From positions 62,001 through 126,000 of the forward strand of contig CAWHDV010000017.1 of assembly GCA_963828185.1 (NCBI GenBank): a stretch of DNA of 64,000 nucleotides, in the 5' to 3' direction. Shown here piece by piece: positions 48,504 to 58,400 of this stretch. The notes under the pieces are model-generated. The model made no database searches and was not told the DNA's origin. It was given only the letters and a program-made list of their open reading frames with translations. The DNA comes from Rhodoblastus sp963828185 (lineage in GTDB: Bacteria > Pseudomonadota > Alphaproteobacteria > Rhizobiales > Beijerinckiaceae). The position numbers and the translations under genes were made by a program. How positions within the stretch are numbered: the stretch's first letter is position 1; each line of letters starts with the position of its first letter.

Positions 48504-49079
48504 ATGCGCGACGACAGCCCGCAAACTTATGTCTACGACCCGGTGCAGCGTGGTTTCCACTGGCTGATGGCGGCGCTCATCCTGCTGGCCATCTGCATCG
48601 GTCTCTATGCGGCTCACTTGCCGAAAGCGGACCACGCCCGGGGCGGTCTGTTCGCCCTGCACAAATCGCTCGGCATGACCATCCTGATCCTGGCGGCGCT
48701 GCGTATCGGCTGGCGGCTCGTCAAGGGGGCGCCGCCCTATCGCGTCGCGCTCGAGCCCTGGATGCGGCTCTCGGCCTCGGCGGCGCATGCCGCGCTTTAC
48801 GTGCTGATGTTCGCCATGCCGATCCTCGGCTATGTCCTGTCCACGGCGGGAGACCATCCCGTGCCGTTCTTCGGCCTGTTCACCTTTCCGCGCCTGCTGG
48901 CGGTGGACAAGCCGTTGTCGCACGCCGCCGATCTCGGCCATGTCTGGGGCGCCTGGATTCTCATCGCCGTGCTCACCGTGCACATCCTGGCGGCCCTCTG
49001 GCACCATTGGTACAGGCGCGATGAAATTTTGACGCGCATGGCGCCGCGAATCGGAGCGAAAGAAACCCGCGGCTTGTAA
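48504..49079 (+). CDS. Cytochrome b561
   Basis: A 191-residue inner-membrane di-haem b cytochrome. Four helices with haem-ligand His residues are visible: RGFHWLMAALILL, LFALHKSLGMTIL, AAHAALYVLMFAMPILGY and VLTVHILAALWHHW. Members pass electrons between quinones and periplasmic partners. The ATG at 48504 follows TGGAGGCGGCG. It is 43 bp downstream of the EamA gene and may be co-transcribed with it. Confidence 0.92.
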   Translation: MRDDSPQTYVYDPVQRGFHWLMAALILLAICIGLYAAHLPKADHARGGLFALHKSLGMTILILAALRIGWRLVKGAPPYRVALEPWMRLSASAAHAALYVLMFAMPILGYVLSTAGDHPVPFFGLFTFPRLLAVDKPLSHAADLGHVWGAWILIAVLTVHILAALWHHWYRRDEILTRMAPRIGAKETRGL

Positions 49080-49154
49080 ACTATCGTTCGATATTCCAAA
49101 CAAAATCGGATATTATTGCAAACGGTCGCGGCGCATCAGTCAGAGTTAAAAAGC

Positions 49155-49772
49155 ATGGGAATCGAGGGGCGGGACAAGCAGAAGGTGCTGGAGGCCGGCG
49201 CCGTCGCCGTATCGGGCCAATTGGGCAAGACGGTGCAGCGATTGCGCAAGGCGTACAATCTGTCGCTGTCGGAACTGTCGGAGCAATCGGGCGTCGCCAA
49301 GTCGATCATCAGCCAGATCGAGCGCAACGAGACCAATCCGACGCTCGCCACCATCTGGCGGCTGTCGCAGGCGCTCGACGTGTCGATCGAGCGGGTTTTG
49401 CGCGACCGCGACGAATCGCCTTTCATCGAGAAAATTTCCAGGGGCGACACGCCGATCCTCGTCTCCGACGACGGCAAGTGCCGCCTCGCCATCATCGGCT
49501 GGATCAAGACGGTGGAATGGCTGCAATGGTACGATTTCGTCGCCGAACCCGGCGGCGTGCTGGAATCGGACGCCCATCAGCGCGGCGCGGTGGAATGCCT
49601 ATCGGTGATCGAGGGTGAATTGCAGGTCGAGGTCGGCGGCGAGACCGAGGTTCTCCGCGCCGGCGAAACGCTGCGCTATCGCGCCGACCGCCCGCATCTG
49701 ATCCGCAACGCCGGCGAGGCGACGGCGCGGGCAGAGATGATCTGCATCCTGAAGGCGGCGGCGATGGAGTGA
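49155..49772 (+). CDS. XRE-cupin transcriptional regulator
   Basis: A 205-residue repressor-type protein. The HTH_3 domain at about residues 27-80 has LRKAYNLSLSELSEQSGVAKS and ISQIERNETNPTLATIWRLS. The C-terminal cupin (about 115-200) has a reduced second motif (LRAGETLRYRADRPHLIRNAG). Such proteins usually sense a small molecule and control adjacent metabolic genes; the convergent dipeptide epimerase or the upstream cytochrome are candidates by position only. The ATG at 49155 is consistent with the family length; TTG starts upstream add non-conserved residues. Confidence 0.9.
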   Translation: MGIEGRDKQKVLEAGAVAVSGQLGKTVQRLRKAYNLSLSELSEQSGVAKSIISQIERNETNPTLATIWRLSQALDVSIERVLRDRDESPFIEKISRGDTPILVSDDGKCRLAIIGWIKTVEWLQWYDFVAEPGGVLESDAHQRGAVECLSVIEGELQVEVGGETEVLRAGETLRYRADRPHLIRNAGEATARAEMICILKAAAME

Positions 49773-49848
49773 GGGGCTGACAACTCACGACTCGGCCCCT
49801 CACCCCAACTCTCCCCGTTAAAGCAGGGCGAGGGGGCGGATCGGCGCC

Positions 49849-50853
49849 TCACCCCCACAGCGCCCGCTCCGGCGGATAGACCGTGGAGCCGTCGTAGCGC
49901 AGGCCTTCGGGGCGGTCCTGCGCCAGCAGGAGCGGGCCGTCGAGATCGACGAAACGCGCGCGGCCCGTCAGCAGCAGCGCCGGGGCCATGGCCAGCGACG
50001 ACGCCACCATGCAGCCGACGAACAGGCCGAAGCCGAGCTTTTCCGCCTCGTCGGCGAGGGCCAGCGCCTCGGTCAGTCCGCCGGTCTTGTCGAGCTTCAC
50101 GTTGATCAGGTCGTATTTTTCGCGCAAGGCGCTGAGGCCGTGGCGGTCATGCGCGCTTTCGTCGGCGCAGACCTGGACCGGCCATTTACGTCCCGCCAGC
50201 GCCGAATCGTCCCTCGCAGGCAAGGGCTGTTCGACCAGGGCGACGCCAGCCTCGACGCAGGCGGCGAAATTTTCGTCGAGGTTTTCCGGCCGCCAGGCCT
50301 CGTTGGCGTCGACGATCAGCTCGGAGTCCGGCGCGTTTTTCCGCACCGCCGCCAATCTTGCGGCGTCGCCGTCGCCCGCGAGCTTGATCTTCAGCACCGG
50401 CCGGTCCGACGCTTCGGCCGCCGCGCGCGCCATTTCCTCCGGCGTCCCGACGGACAGGGTGTAGGCCGTGACGCAGGGCGCCACCCGATGCAATCCGGCC
50501 AGCTGCCAGGCGGGAACGCCGGAAAATTTCGCATCGAGGTCCCACAGCGCGCAGTCGAGCGCGTTGCGCGCCGCGCCGGCGGGCATGAGGCCTTGCAGCG
50601 CGGCGCGGTCGGCCCCGGCCTCGACCGCCTCCCGCGCCGCCTCGATCGCCGCGACGACGCTTTCGACGCTTTCGCCGTAACGCGCATAGGGCGTGCATTC
50701 GCCGCGCCCGGCCGCCTCGCCCTGGCGCAGGACGGCTAAGACCGTGACGGCTTCCGTTTTGGCGCCGCGCGATATCACGAAGGGATTTTTCAGCGCGAAT
50801 CGCTCGATACGGATTTCGAGCTTGCGGATTTCGTGGCCTTGCAATGCGGTCAT
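49849..50853 (-). CDS. Dipeptide epimerase (L-Ala-D/L-Glu type, enolase superfamily)
   Basis: A 334-residue muconate-lactonising subgroup enolase-family enzyme that most likely epimerises L-Ala-D-Glu released from peptidoglycan. Lysine bases are in LKIKLAGDGD and NVKLDKTGG; metal ligands are in LIVDANEAW, LVEQPLP and CADES. The substrate loop near GCMVASSLAMAP matches the dipeptide epimerase group. Fits with the wall-turnover genes elsewhere in the window, though none is adjacent. Confidence 0.9.
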   Translation of the reverse strand: MTALQGHEIRKLEIRIERFALKNPFVISRGAKTEAVTVLAVLRQGEAAGRGECTPYARYGESVESVVAAIEAAREAVEAGADRAALQGLMPAGAARNALDCALWDLDAKFSGVPAWQLAGLHRVAPCVTAYTLSVGTPEEMARAAAEASDRPVLKIKLAGDGDAARLAAVRKNAPDSELIVDANEAWRPENLDENFAACVEAGVALVEQPLPARDDSALAGRKWPVQVCADESAHDRHGLSALREKYDLINVKLDKTGGLTEALALADEAEKLGFGLFVGCMVASSLAMAPALLLTGRARFVDLDGPLLLAQDRPEGLRYDGSTVYPPERALWG

Positions 50854-50952
50854 GGTGGTCCTGACAAGGAGAAAGCCGAATTTGGCTTTTGCCTAAAAAG
50901 CCCGGCGAGGCTATTCAATCATTCCAGTCAGCAAAAGCGGAAATCGCAAGAA

Positions 50953-52098
50953 ATGTCCAAGTCCGTCTCCGCCGAGCCGGAGTTTTTGGTTGAAGGGGAC
51001 GCGGCGAGCCTCCGCATCGCCTTGCGCGGCGCGTGGACGATCTCGGCCTCGCGCGCGCTCGAAAAAGCGGCTCGGGCGCTGGTTGCGGCGGCCAGGGGCG
51101 CTTCGCGGGTGACCATCGACTTTGCCGGCGTCGAGCGAGTTGATACGGCGGGCGTCTGGCTGATCGACAAGGCGCGCGCGCAAATGACCGAGGCGGGCGC
51201 GGCGACCGAATATTCCAGCCTCGATCCCGACCAGCAGACGCTGTTCCGCGAGGCGGGCTACCGGCCGACCGAATCGCGCGCCGCGCCCGGGCCGGGCCTT
51301 GTGATCGGCCTGCTCGGCGATCTCGGCCTGTGGACCGCCGAGCTGGGCGGCGACATTGTCGCCGGCGTGTCCTTCCTCGGCGAATTGACGCTTGCGGCGC
51401 TGCGCGTGCTGTTCAATCCGGCGCTGACGCGGCCGACCTCAATGGTTTTCCATCTGCAGAATTTCGCCCTGCGCGCCGTGCCGATCATCATCACGATCAA
51501 TTTTCTGGTCGGCTGCATCGTCGAGCAGCAGGGCATTTTCCAGCTGCGCCGCTTTGGCGCCGCGACCTATGCCGTCGATCTCATCTGTGTGCTGGTGCTG
51601 CGCGAACTCGGCGTGCTCCTGACCTCGATCATGATCGCCGGCCGCTCCGGCTCGGCGATCACCGCCGAGCTTGGCTCGATGAAGATGCGCGAGGAGATCG
51701 ACGCCCTGCGCGTGATGGGCATGTCGCCGACGGAGGTGCTGATCCTGCCGCGCCTGCTGGCGCTGGTCGTCGCCATGCCGCTGATGACCTTCATCGCCGA
51801 CATGGCGGCGCTGGCGGGCGGCATGATCACCGCCTGGGTCTATGAAGGCATCAGCCCCGAGGCCTTCGCCACCCGGCTGCAGGACGCGATCGGCATGAAC
51901 ACCTATCTGGTCGGCCTGATCAAATCGCCTTTCATGGCGCTGGTGATTGGCATGATCGCCGCCATCGAGGGCCTCAAGGTCGAAGGCTCGGCCGAATTGC
52001 TCGGGCGGCACGTGACGGCGTCGGTGGTGAATTCGATCTTCATGGTGATCTTCGTCGACGGGCTCTTCGCGATATTCTTCGCCGGCATCCATTATTGA
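50953..52098 (+). CDS. mlaE: Mla-type lipid ABC permease with N-terminal STAS domain
   Basis: Inner-membrane permease of an Mla/MCE phospholipid transporter, 381 residues. Residues about 10-95 form a STAS domain (SRVTIDFAGVERVDTAGVWL); in E. coli this role is a separate protein, MlaB, so the two are fused here. The MlaE part starts near residue 115 with ELGGDIVAGVSFLGELTL and includes the conserved GREMG-like LRELGVLLTSIMIAGRSGSA followed by EIDALRVMGMSPTEVL. The ATG at 50953 follows CGCAAGAA. The first gene of a four-gene operon (mlaE-F-D-lipoprotein). Confidence 0.93.
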   Translation: MSKSVSAEPEFLVEGDAASLRIALRGAWTISASRALEKAARALVAAARGASRVTIDFAGVERVDTAGVWLIDKARAQMTEAGAATEYSSLDPDQQTLFREAGYRPTESRAAPGPGLVIGLLGDLGLWTAELGGDIVAGVSFLGELTLAALRVLFNPALTRPTSMVFHLQNFALRAVPIIITINFLVGCIVEQQGIFQLRRFGAATYAVDLICVLVLRELGVLLTSIMIAGRSGSAITAELGSMKMREEIDALRVMGMSPTEVLILPRLLALVVAMPLMTFIADMAALAGGMITAWVYEGISPEAFATRLQDAIGMNTYLVGLIKSPFMALVIGMIAAIEGLKVEGSAELLGRHVTASVVNSIFMVIFVDGLFAIFFAGIHY

Positions 52099-52106
52099 GG
52101 GAAACG

Positions 52107-52940
52107 ATGCGGGAAGACGGAAAACAACCGATCATCAGCGTGCGCGGTCTCCATGTCGGATTCGGCGCGAAAATCGTGCTGAAGGGCCTCGATCTCGACG
52201 TCATGCCCGGCGAGGTCACCGGTTTTGTCGGCGGCTCCGGCCAGGGCAAATCCGTGCTGACGCGGACTATCCTCGGCCTGGTGCGCAAGAAGTCCGGCCG
52301 CGTCGAAGTGTTCGGCGAGGACATCGACGCCATGTCGCAGCGCGAGCATCGCGCGGTGGAGCGGCGCTGGGGCGTGATGTTCCAGGGCGGGGCGCTGTTC
52401 TCCAGCCTGAACGTAAGGCAGAACATCCAGGCGCCGATGCGCGAATATCTGTCGCTGTCGCAGGCGACGATGGATGAGCTGGCCATGCTGAAGCTGCGGT
52501 TGGTCGGCCTGCCGCCGGACGCGTCGGAAAAATTTCCCTCGGAACTCTCCGGCGGCATGGTGAAGCGGGCGGCGCTCGCCCGCGCCCTGGCGCTCGATCC
52601 CGAACTGCTTTTCCTTGACGAGCCGACCTCGGGCCTCGATCCGATCGGCGCAGCCGATTTCGACGATCTGATCGCCACATTGAGCAAGACGCTGGGCCTG
52701 AGCGTGTTCATGGTCACGCACGACCTCGACTCCCTCTACTCGATATGCGACACAATCGCGGCCCTGGCGGACGGCAAGGTGATCGCCGTCGGGCCGCTTT
52801 CGACCATGCTGGCCTCCGATCATCCCTGGCTGCGCGCCTATTTCCACGGCAAGCGCGCAAGGGCGATCGTCGAGCCGGAGATAGCGAATCCTTCCGGGCG
52901 CCTGGACTCCGGAAATACGCCCGGCGCGGCGCGAATTTAG
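52107..52940 (+). CDS. mlaF: Mla-type lipid ABC transporter ATPase
   Basis: ATPase partner of MlaE, 277 residues. Walker A is GGSGQGKSVLTRTILGL, Q-loop VMFQGGALFSSLNVRQN, signature ELSGGMVKRAALARALAL, Walker B LLFLDEPTSGLDPIG and switch VTHDLDSLY. The GGSGQGKS and SGGMVKR variants are typical of MlaF. The ATG at 52107 lies eight bases past the mlaE stop with GAGGGAAACG in front; the TTG at 52095 is less likely. The C-terminal 35 residues after YFHGKRAR are a non-conserved tail. Confidence 0.95.
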   Translation: MREDGKQPIISVRGLHVGFGAKIVLKGLDLDVMPGEVTGFVGGSGQGKSVLTRTILGLVRKKSGRVEVFGEDIDAMSQREHRAVERRWGVMFQGGALFSSLNVRQNIQAPMREYLSLSQATMDELAMLKLRLVGLPPDASEKFPSELSGGMVKRAALARALALDPELLFLDEPTSGLDPIGAADFDDLIATLSKTLGLSVFMVTHDLDSLYSICDTIAALADGKVIAVGPLSTMLASDHPWLRAYFHGKRARAIVEPEIANPSGRLDSGNTPGAARI

Positions 52941-52955
52941 GAGGCTGAACCGCAC

Positions 52956-53852
52956 ATGGAGACACGCGCGAACTATGCGTTGATCGGCCTGTTCAGCCTC
53001 GCCGTGATCTTCGGCGCGTTCCTTTTCGCCTACTGGTTCTCCGGCGCCAGCCACCAGGAAGCGCGCAAGCATTATGTCGTCCACTTCACCGGCTCCGTCT
53101 CCGGCCTGACGACGGGCGGCTCGGTGCTGTTCAACGGCCTCAAGGTCGGCGAGGTGACGGAACTCGGCCTGATGCGCGAGGATCCGAACCGCGTCTATGC
53201 CAAAATCGCCGTGGACGCGCGCACGCCGGTCAAGACCGACACTGTGGTGCGGCTCGAATCCGGCGCTCTCACGGGCGTCGCCTGGGTGTCCCTGCTCGGT
53301 GGCGGCGCGACTGCGCCGGCGCTGCCGGAAAACGGCGTGATCGACGCCATTCCCTCGCAATTGCAGGATCTGCTGCTGACCGCGCAGAAGCTGAGCGGCA
53401 AGGCCGATATCTTTCTCGATCGCGTCAACAAGCTGATCGAGGACAATTCGCCCGCCCTGACCGCCTCGATGACCAATCTGCAGACCTTGACCGGCGCGCT
53501 GGCCGACAGCTCCGGCTCCTTGCGCGCGGCTCTCGCCAGCCTCGATCCGGCGAAGATCCGCTCCATCGTCGACAACGCCGACCAGTCCATGGCCAAGGTC
53601 AACGCCCTGCTCGGCAAGGGCGAGGGCAAGGCGATGATCACGGATATTTCGGACGCCGCGCGCTCGATCAAGAAACTCGCCGACAATCTGACGCGCTTCT
53701 CCAATACCGGCCTGCGCCAGTATGAAGGGCTGGCGGTCGACGGACGGCGGACGCTGCAGGAAACCGATCGAGCGGTGCGGCAATTGCAGAAGGACCCGCA
53801 AAGCGTGATTTTCGGCGCCAAGCCGGGCTTGCCGGAATATAGTGGCCATTAG
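52956..53852 (+). CDS. mlaD: MCE-domain lipid-binding protein MlaD-like
   Basis: A 298-residue membrane-anchored MCE protein that forms the periplasmic ring of the lipid transporter. A membrane segment at residues 8-28 (LIGLFSLAVIFGAFLFAYWF) precedes the MCE domain (about 40-118; VSGLTTGGSVLFNGLKVGEV, SGALTGVAWVSLLGG). A long helical C-terminal region (about 125-290) contains coiled-coil-like repeats ending PQSVIFGAKPG, a motif common in longer MCE proteins. It starts 15 bp after mlaF. No mlaC is present in the window. Confidence 0.93.
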   Translation: METRANYALIGLFSLAVIFGAFLFAYWFSGASHQEARKHYVVHFTGSVSGLTTGGSVLFNGLKVGEVTELGLMREDPNRVYAKIAVDARTPVKTDTVVRLESGALTGVAWVSLLGGGATAPALPENGVIDAIPSQLQDLLLTAQKLSGKADIFLDRVNKLIEDNSPALTASMTNLQTLTGALADSSGSLRAALASLDPAKIRSIVDNADQSMAKVNALLGKGEGKAMITDISDAARSIKKLADNLTRFSNTGLRQYEGLAVDGRRTLQETDRAVRQLQKDPQSVIFGAKPGLPEYSGH

Positions 53853-53972
53853 GCCGCAAGGGACGCCAAATTTATCGCTTGCTCGCGCTTTGGCTTTTGA
53901 GCGCGGTCTTGATTTTGCTAAGCATTGACATCGAACGCGGCGGATTCGGACGACGGGCGCGGGAAATTTGGA

Positions 53973-54575
53973 ATGCGGATGAGTTCGCGCCGCAAGGCGC
54001 CGGTTGATATTCTGAGGACTTGCTTCGCCCTGGCCGCGATTTCGGCGCTTCTGGGCATGGCCGGTTGCGCCGGCGCGCCGCCGCAGGATTTCGACCTGCA
54101 CGCAGCCTCCGCCCATGTGCGCGCGCTACGCGCCGCCAGCATTTACATCGACCTTCCGACCGCCGCGCCGCCGCTCGACAGTGAAATGCTGGTCGTGCGG
54201 GAAGGCGGGGACCGGCTGACTCGCCTGCACGGCGCGCAATGGGCCGACCGGCTGACCCTGCTGGTGCAAAACCGCGCCATGCAGACGTTCGAGAACGCCG
54301 GTCTTCTGGGCAAATTACACGTGTCGGGCGAGGCGGCGCAGGTCAGGTTGGCGCTGGCGATCAGGCGCTTCGACATTGATGCGCCGACGCGGCAGGCGCG
54401 GGTGGAGATTGCTGCGCAACTCGTTGGCCCCGGCGGCCGCATAATCGCCGCGCGGATTTTCTCGGCGTCCGAACCGATCGCCGAAATCGCTGGCGCCGAG
54501 CCGCCTCAGGCGCTCGACCGGGCGCTTGGACGCATCCTGCCGCAACTGGTCGGCTGGGCCGCCGTTTCGAGCTGA
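53973..54575 (+). CDS. ABC-type transport auxiliary lipoprotein (PqiC/YmbA-like)
   Basis: A 200-residue outer-membrane lipoprotein of the ABC_trans_aux family. The signal ends in a lipobox LLGMAGC, with Cys near residue 31. The mature domain starts RALRAASIYIDLPTAAPPLD and includes MLVVREGGDRLTRLHGAQWA, as in PqiC-like proteins that work with MCE systems. It takes the terminal place in the mla operon after a 120-bp gap, so it probably serves as the outer-membrane partner here. ATGs at 53973 and 53979 are both plausible. Confidence 0.85.
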   Translation: MRMSSRRKAPVDILRTCFALAAISALLGMAGCAGAPPQDFDLHAASAHVRALRAASIYIDLPTAAPPLDSEMLVVREGGDRLTRLHGAQWADRLTLLVQNRAMQTFENAGLLGKLHVSGEAAQVRLALAIRRFDIDAPTRQARVEIAAQLVGPGGRIIAARIFSASEPIAEIAGAEPPQALDRALGRILPQLVGWAAVSS

Positions 54576-54638
54576 ACTGTTTCGAGCCGCTCTCCGGCGT
54601 CCCACAGCCGACACACCCTTTCAGATCCTGACTTGGGT

Positions 54639-54692
54639 TTCACCAAGTTCTTGGACTTCACCAAGTTCTTGCGCTTCACCAAGTTTTTTTGC
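54639..54692. repeat. 18-bp tandem array, three copies
   Basis: TTCACCAAGTTCTTGGAC-like units begin at 54639, 54657 and 54675 with an 18-bp period; the third degenerates into a T run. They sit between the end of the lipoprotein gene and the end of the Gly-rich protein gene. Confidence 0.88.
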
Positions 54693-54696
54693 GCTG

Positions 54697-55167
54697 TCAC
54701 CACTGGTCGTCGTAATAGCGCCGGCCACAGTGGCGATAGCCATAGTCGCCACCGTAATAAGCGGGCGAATAGCCGTAGCCATAGCCGCCACCGTAGTCGT
54801 CATAGGGATATCCGCCGTAGCCGACGTAATCGTAGGGATAGGCGGACGCCAGGCCGAGGCCCACCCCGAGACCCGCGAGGCCCCAGCCCCAGCCGCCGCC
54901 ATAGCCGCCGTAATAGCCGCCGCGCCCGTAGCGACCGCCGCCAAAGCCGCCGCGATGGCCAAAGCCGCCGCCAGCAAAACGTGCGCCGCCAAAGTGGCCG
55001 CCGCCGCCGAAATGACCGCCGCCGCCAAAGTGGCCGCCGCCGCCGAAGTGACCGCCTCCGCCGCCGCCGTGGAAGGCCAGCGCCGGGGTAACGGCGGTAA
55101 AGGCTGAAGCGGCGATGAGCGCCGATGTCAATGCAGTGACTTTCAACAAGCCGAGTTTGCTCCTCAT
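54697..55167 (-). CDS. Secreted Gly/Tyr-rich protein
   Basis: A 156-residue exported protein. The signal peptide (residues 1-31) ends TPALAFHG. The mature part begins with four GGGGHF repeats, then Gly/Arg/Tyr-rich blocks, one hydrophobic Gly-Leu stretch (GWGLAGLGVGLGLASAY) and a Tyr-rich tail ending GRRYYDDQW. Similar proteins are widespread in Hyphomicrobiales and uncharacterised. It is unlike the one at 11.4 kb in sequence, but similar in design. It ends tail-to-tail with the mla operon. Confidence 0.78.
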   Translation of the reverse strand: MRSKLGLLKVTALTSALIAASAFTAVTPALAFHGGGGGGHFGGGGHFGGGGHFGGGGHFGGARFAGGGFGHRGGFGGGRYGRGGYYGGYGGGWGWGLAGLGVGLGLASAYPYDYVGYGGYPYDDYGGGYGYGYSPAYYGGDYGYRHCGRRYYDDQW

Positions 55168-55396
55168 GAGGCGGCCCTCCGTGCCAAGATGTCAAAGGCG
55201 GAAGCGCCTTTGCAAGTCGCGGAAACCTAGAGGAAACGCAAAAGTTCCGATAGAAGCGGCAATATTAAAATCAATTTAGTCAAGGTGTGATGACAATTGT
55301 AATCTTGAGCCGTGCGTTGCTAATAAAGCGTAGCAATTAGACTGTGGTTGCCGGTCGCCCTGTCGATATAATCCATTTTCTTGGCCGGTTGCAAAG

Positions 55397-55424
55397 AAAA
55401 CGCCCGGAAAAACCCGGGCGTTTT
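55397..55424. terminator. Terminator after the GPR homolog
   Basis: An 11-bp stem (AAAACGCCCGG/CCGGGCGTTTT) with a six-base loop lies just past the stop of the giant minus-strand gene. The symmetric A and T tracts make it potentially bidirectional. Confidence 0.8.
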
Positions 55425-55445
55425 GATTTTATCATTTGCTCAGGC

Positions 55446-58400
55446 TCAGCCCAATCGACCAGAAGCGTGGGCGAGAAGGGTGTAGACCTTGCCCGTTTCA
55501 GAGATGAGATAGGAGCGGGTCATCTGGCCGTCGCGGTCCTCGCGGCCGATATCGGTCAGCAGCCGCTCGAATTCCTGCAGATAGCGATCGACGGTGTCGC
55601 GGAAATCCGCTTCCGCCCCATAGCGCCGGCGCACTTCCTCGAAGGTCTTCGCGCCTTGGGCGGTATAGAGCCTGCGGCCGAAGGCGTCGCGGTCGCCGCG
55701 CCGATAACGGTCCCAAGCGTCGAGCATGGCGTTCTCGTCGACCATGCGGGCGATGTCGGCCGACAAATTGTCGAGCGGATCGGCGGCGGCGCGGCGCGCC
55801 GGCTGCTCTTCGACCGACGCGCGGGCGAGGAGATCGCTCATCCAGCCTCCACCGCGCTCGGTCGTCGCGGCGGCGGGGGGCGCCGCATAGGAAACGGCCG
55901 GCGTGGCATAGGCCGTGGCGTTCGCCGCGACCCGCGGCGCAGCGCTGCGCGCCTCGAAGCGATTTTCACGCGGCGGCTCGGCCCGGCGCGGCGCCGGTTC
56001 GGGCCGCGCGGACGCGGGCGGTTCGGACACGTCGTACATGCGGCCCGAACGGGCGACAATGTCGGTCAGTTCGTTGAGCGCCTTGATCTGCTCGGCGACG
56101 ACGCGACGCATGGCGGCGGCCTGTTCGCTGGTCTCGCGCGGAAGCTCGAGGGCGCCGCGCCGCAATTCCTGCCGCGTGGTTTCGAGTTCGCGCTGGATTT
56201 CGCCGGTCATGCCGCGAAGTTCCTGCGAAACGGCCTTGTAGCGTTCGGTCGCCTGCTGGAACAACAGGTTCATCTCGCCGAGGTTCTGCTCGTAAGCCGC
56301 GGTCAGCGCCGCCGTCGAGCGTTCCCGCTCGCGCGTCGCGTTCTGGCGCAGTTCGTCATACTGGCCGGTGAGCGCGCCCGCCGTGGCGGCCGTCGCTTCG
56401 GCGAGGAAGGAGCCGACGTCGCGGGCCTTGCCTTCCGCCTGCGCCAGGGTCTGGCCGATGGCGGCGGAGAAACCGTCGATGCTGCTCTCGAATTCGCCCT
56501 TCTGCTTCTGCGTCGTCTCCGCGAGGAAGGCTCCGACCTCGTGAGCCTTGACTCCGGCCTGGTCGAGGGTGCGGCCGATCGTGCCGGCGAAGCTGTCGAG
56601 CCGCCGTTCGAATTCGCCCTGGCGGTCCTGCGCTTCGTCGTAAAGCGTCTGCATGGTTTGGAGACGCGTTTCGAGCGCGTGGTCGATAGCGGCCTGCGCC
56701 TCGGCCATTTCCTTCAGGCTGGCCTCGAGCACCTGGTTCTGGCCGCCGATGGCGAGCGCCGTCGCCTCGGCGTGGCGCACGCTTTCCTGGCCCGACGTGT
56801 CGAGCCGGTCCAGTTCGCCGCGCAAGGCTTCAATGGCCCCCGCGAAAGCGCCGATCTTCGGGCCGAGCGAGTCGTCGAGACGGCCGAAATCCTGTTCGGC
56901 GGCCTCCATCAGCCCGTGCAGCGAACGATGGCTTTGCGACAGGCCGTCGAGCAGTCCGCCAACATCCTGTTTCAGCCGGTGATTGACGTCAGCCAGCGCC
57001 GTGACCGAATTCTGGGCGCTTTCATCGAGCGCGTGGCTCAGCGCCGCGCTGGAATTGGCGATTGCGACGTCGAGCGACTGGCTGACGCGCTCGAGGTTGT
57101 CGCGCATGTCGCGATGCGACTGGTCGAGCCGGGCGCTGATCTCCGCCTGGCGCTGGCCGAGATGATCGAGCACTTCGGACGAGCCGCCCGACAGGGCGCC
57201 GACCGCGTTCTCGCTGAAGGCCAGGATCTGAGCCAAAACTTCGCCGCCGCGCGTGTTCAGCAGGTCGACCAGCTTCATGCCGCGCGCGTCGAACCATTCA
57301 TGCAGTTCGGACGTGCGGGCCGCCAGTTCGTCGGTGAGGGCGCGGCCGCGCACGCCCACCGTCTCCTCGACCTGGTCGATGGCCCGGTTCATTTCCTCGC
57401 CGACGTGGCTCAGGCGGCTGACGACCTTTTCCTCGAACAGGTCGATATGGCCGCCCAGCGTCGCGGCGATCTCCCGCGCGCGGCCATCGAGCGTCACGCC
57501 AATCTCACCAGCGCGACCTTCGAGCGTCGTGGCGATCTTGTCGGCGCGAACGTCGAGCGTGCTGGCGATCTTGCTCGCGCGAATGTCGAGCGTGCTGGCA
57601 ATTTCACCGGCGCGGCCGTCGAGCGTGTTTGCGATTTCGTTGGCGCGGTCGCCGAGCGAGGCGGCGATTTCATTGGCGCGCCCGCCGATCGTGTTGGCGA
57701 TTTCGTTGGCGCGGTCGCCGAGGGAGGCCGCAATTTCATTGGCGCGCCCGCCGATCGTGGCGCCAATTTCTTCGAACCGTTCGATGTGGCCGCCGAGCGT
57801 CGTGGCGATTTCCTGCGCGCGGCTGTCAAGCGTGGCGGCGATCCTGTCGGCGCGGCCATCGAGGGTGCTGGCGATCGTGTTGGCGCGGCCGTCGAGCGTG
57901 GCCGCGATCGTGCTGGCGCGCCCGTCGAGGGTGTTGGTGATCTCATTGGCGCGACCGTGGAGGCTGGCGGCGATTTGATCGGCGCGACCGCCAATCGTCG
58001 CTCCCATTTCCTCGACCTTGGCGGAAAGTCCTTCGGTGAGGGCGCTGGAGCTCGTCGCGATGATCTCGTTGAGCTCGCGCGCCTTGGCGTCGAGCGAGCG
58101 GCCGACCTCGCGACCGCCTTCGCCGAGCACCTTGGCGATGTCGATGGCGCGTCCGGCCAAGGCGTCGTTGAGCTGGCGCGAGCGCGTGGTGAGGCCGGAT
58201 TCGGCCTGGGCGACCAGGCCCTCGAAGCTCCGCACGATTTCCTGCGTCTTGTCGAAGCTCTGCGCATGGAAGCGGTCGAGATGCGCGCCGAGCAGGCCGG
58301 CCGTCGTCTGGGCGCGTTCGCCAAGCGTCGAATCGAGCGCCGAGCCATGCACGTCGATCGTCGTTTCGATCGCCGCGAGCCGCTCGGAGATGGCTTCGGC

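Noticed and set aside
55264..55282. TTAA-N7-TTAG as a CtrA box upstream of the Gly-rich protein gene
   Set aside because: One mismatch in an AT-rich patch; too likely by chance.
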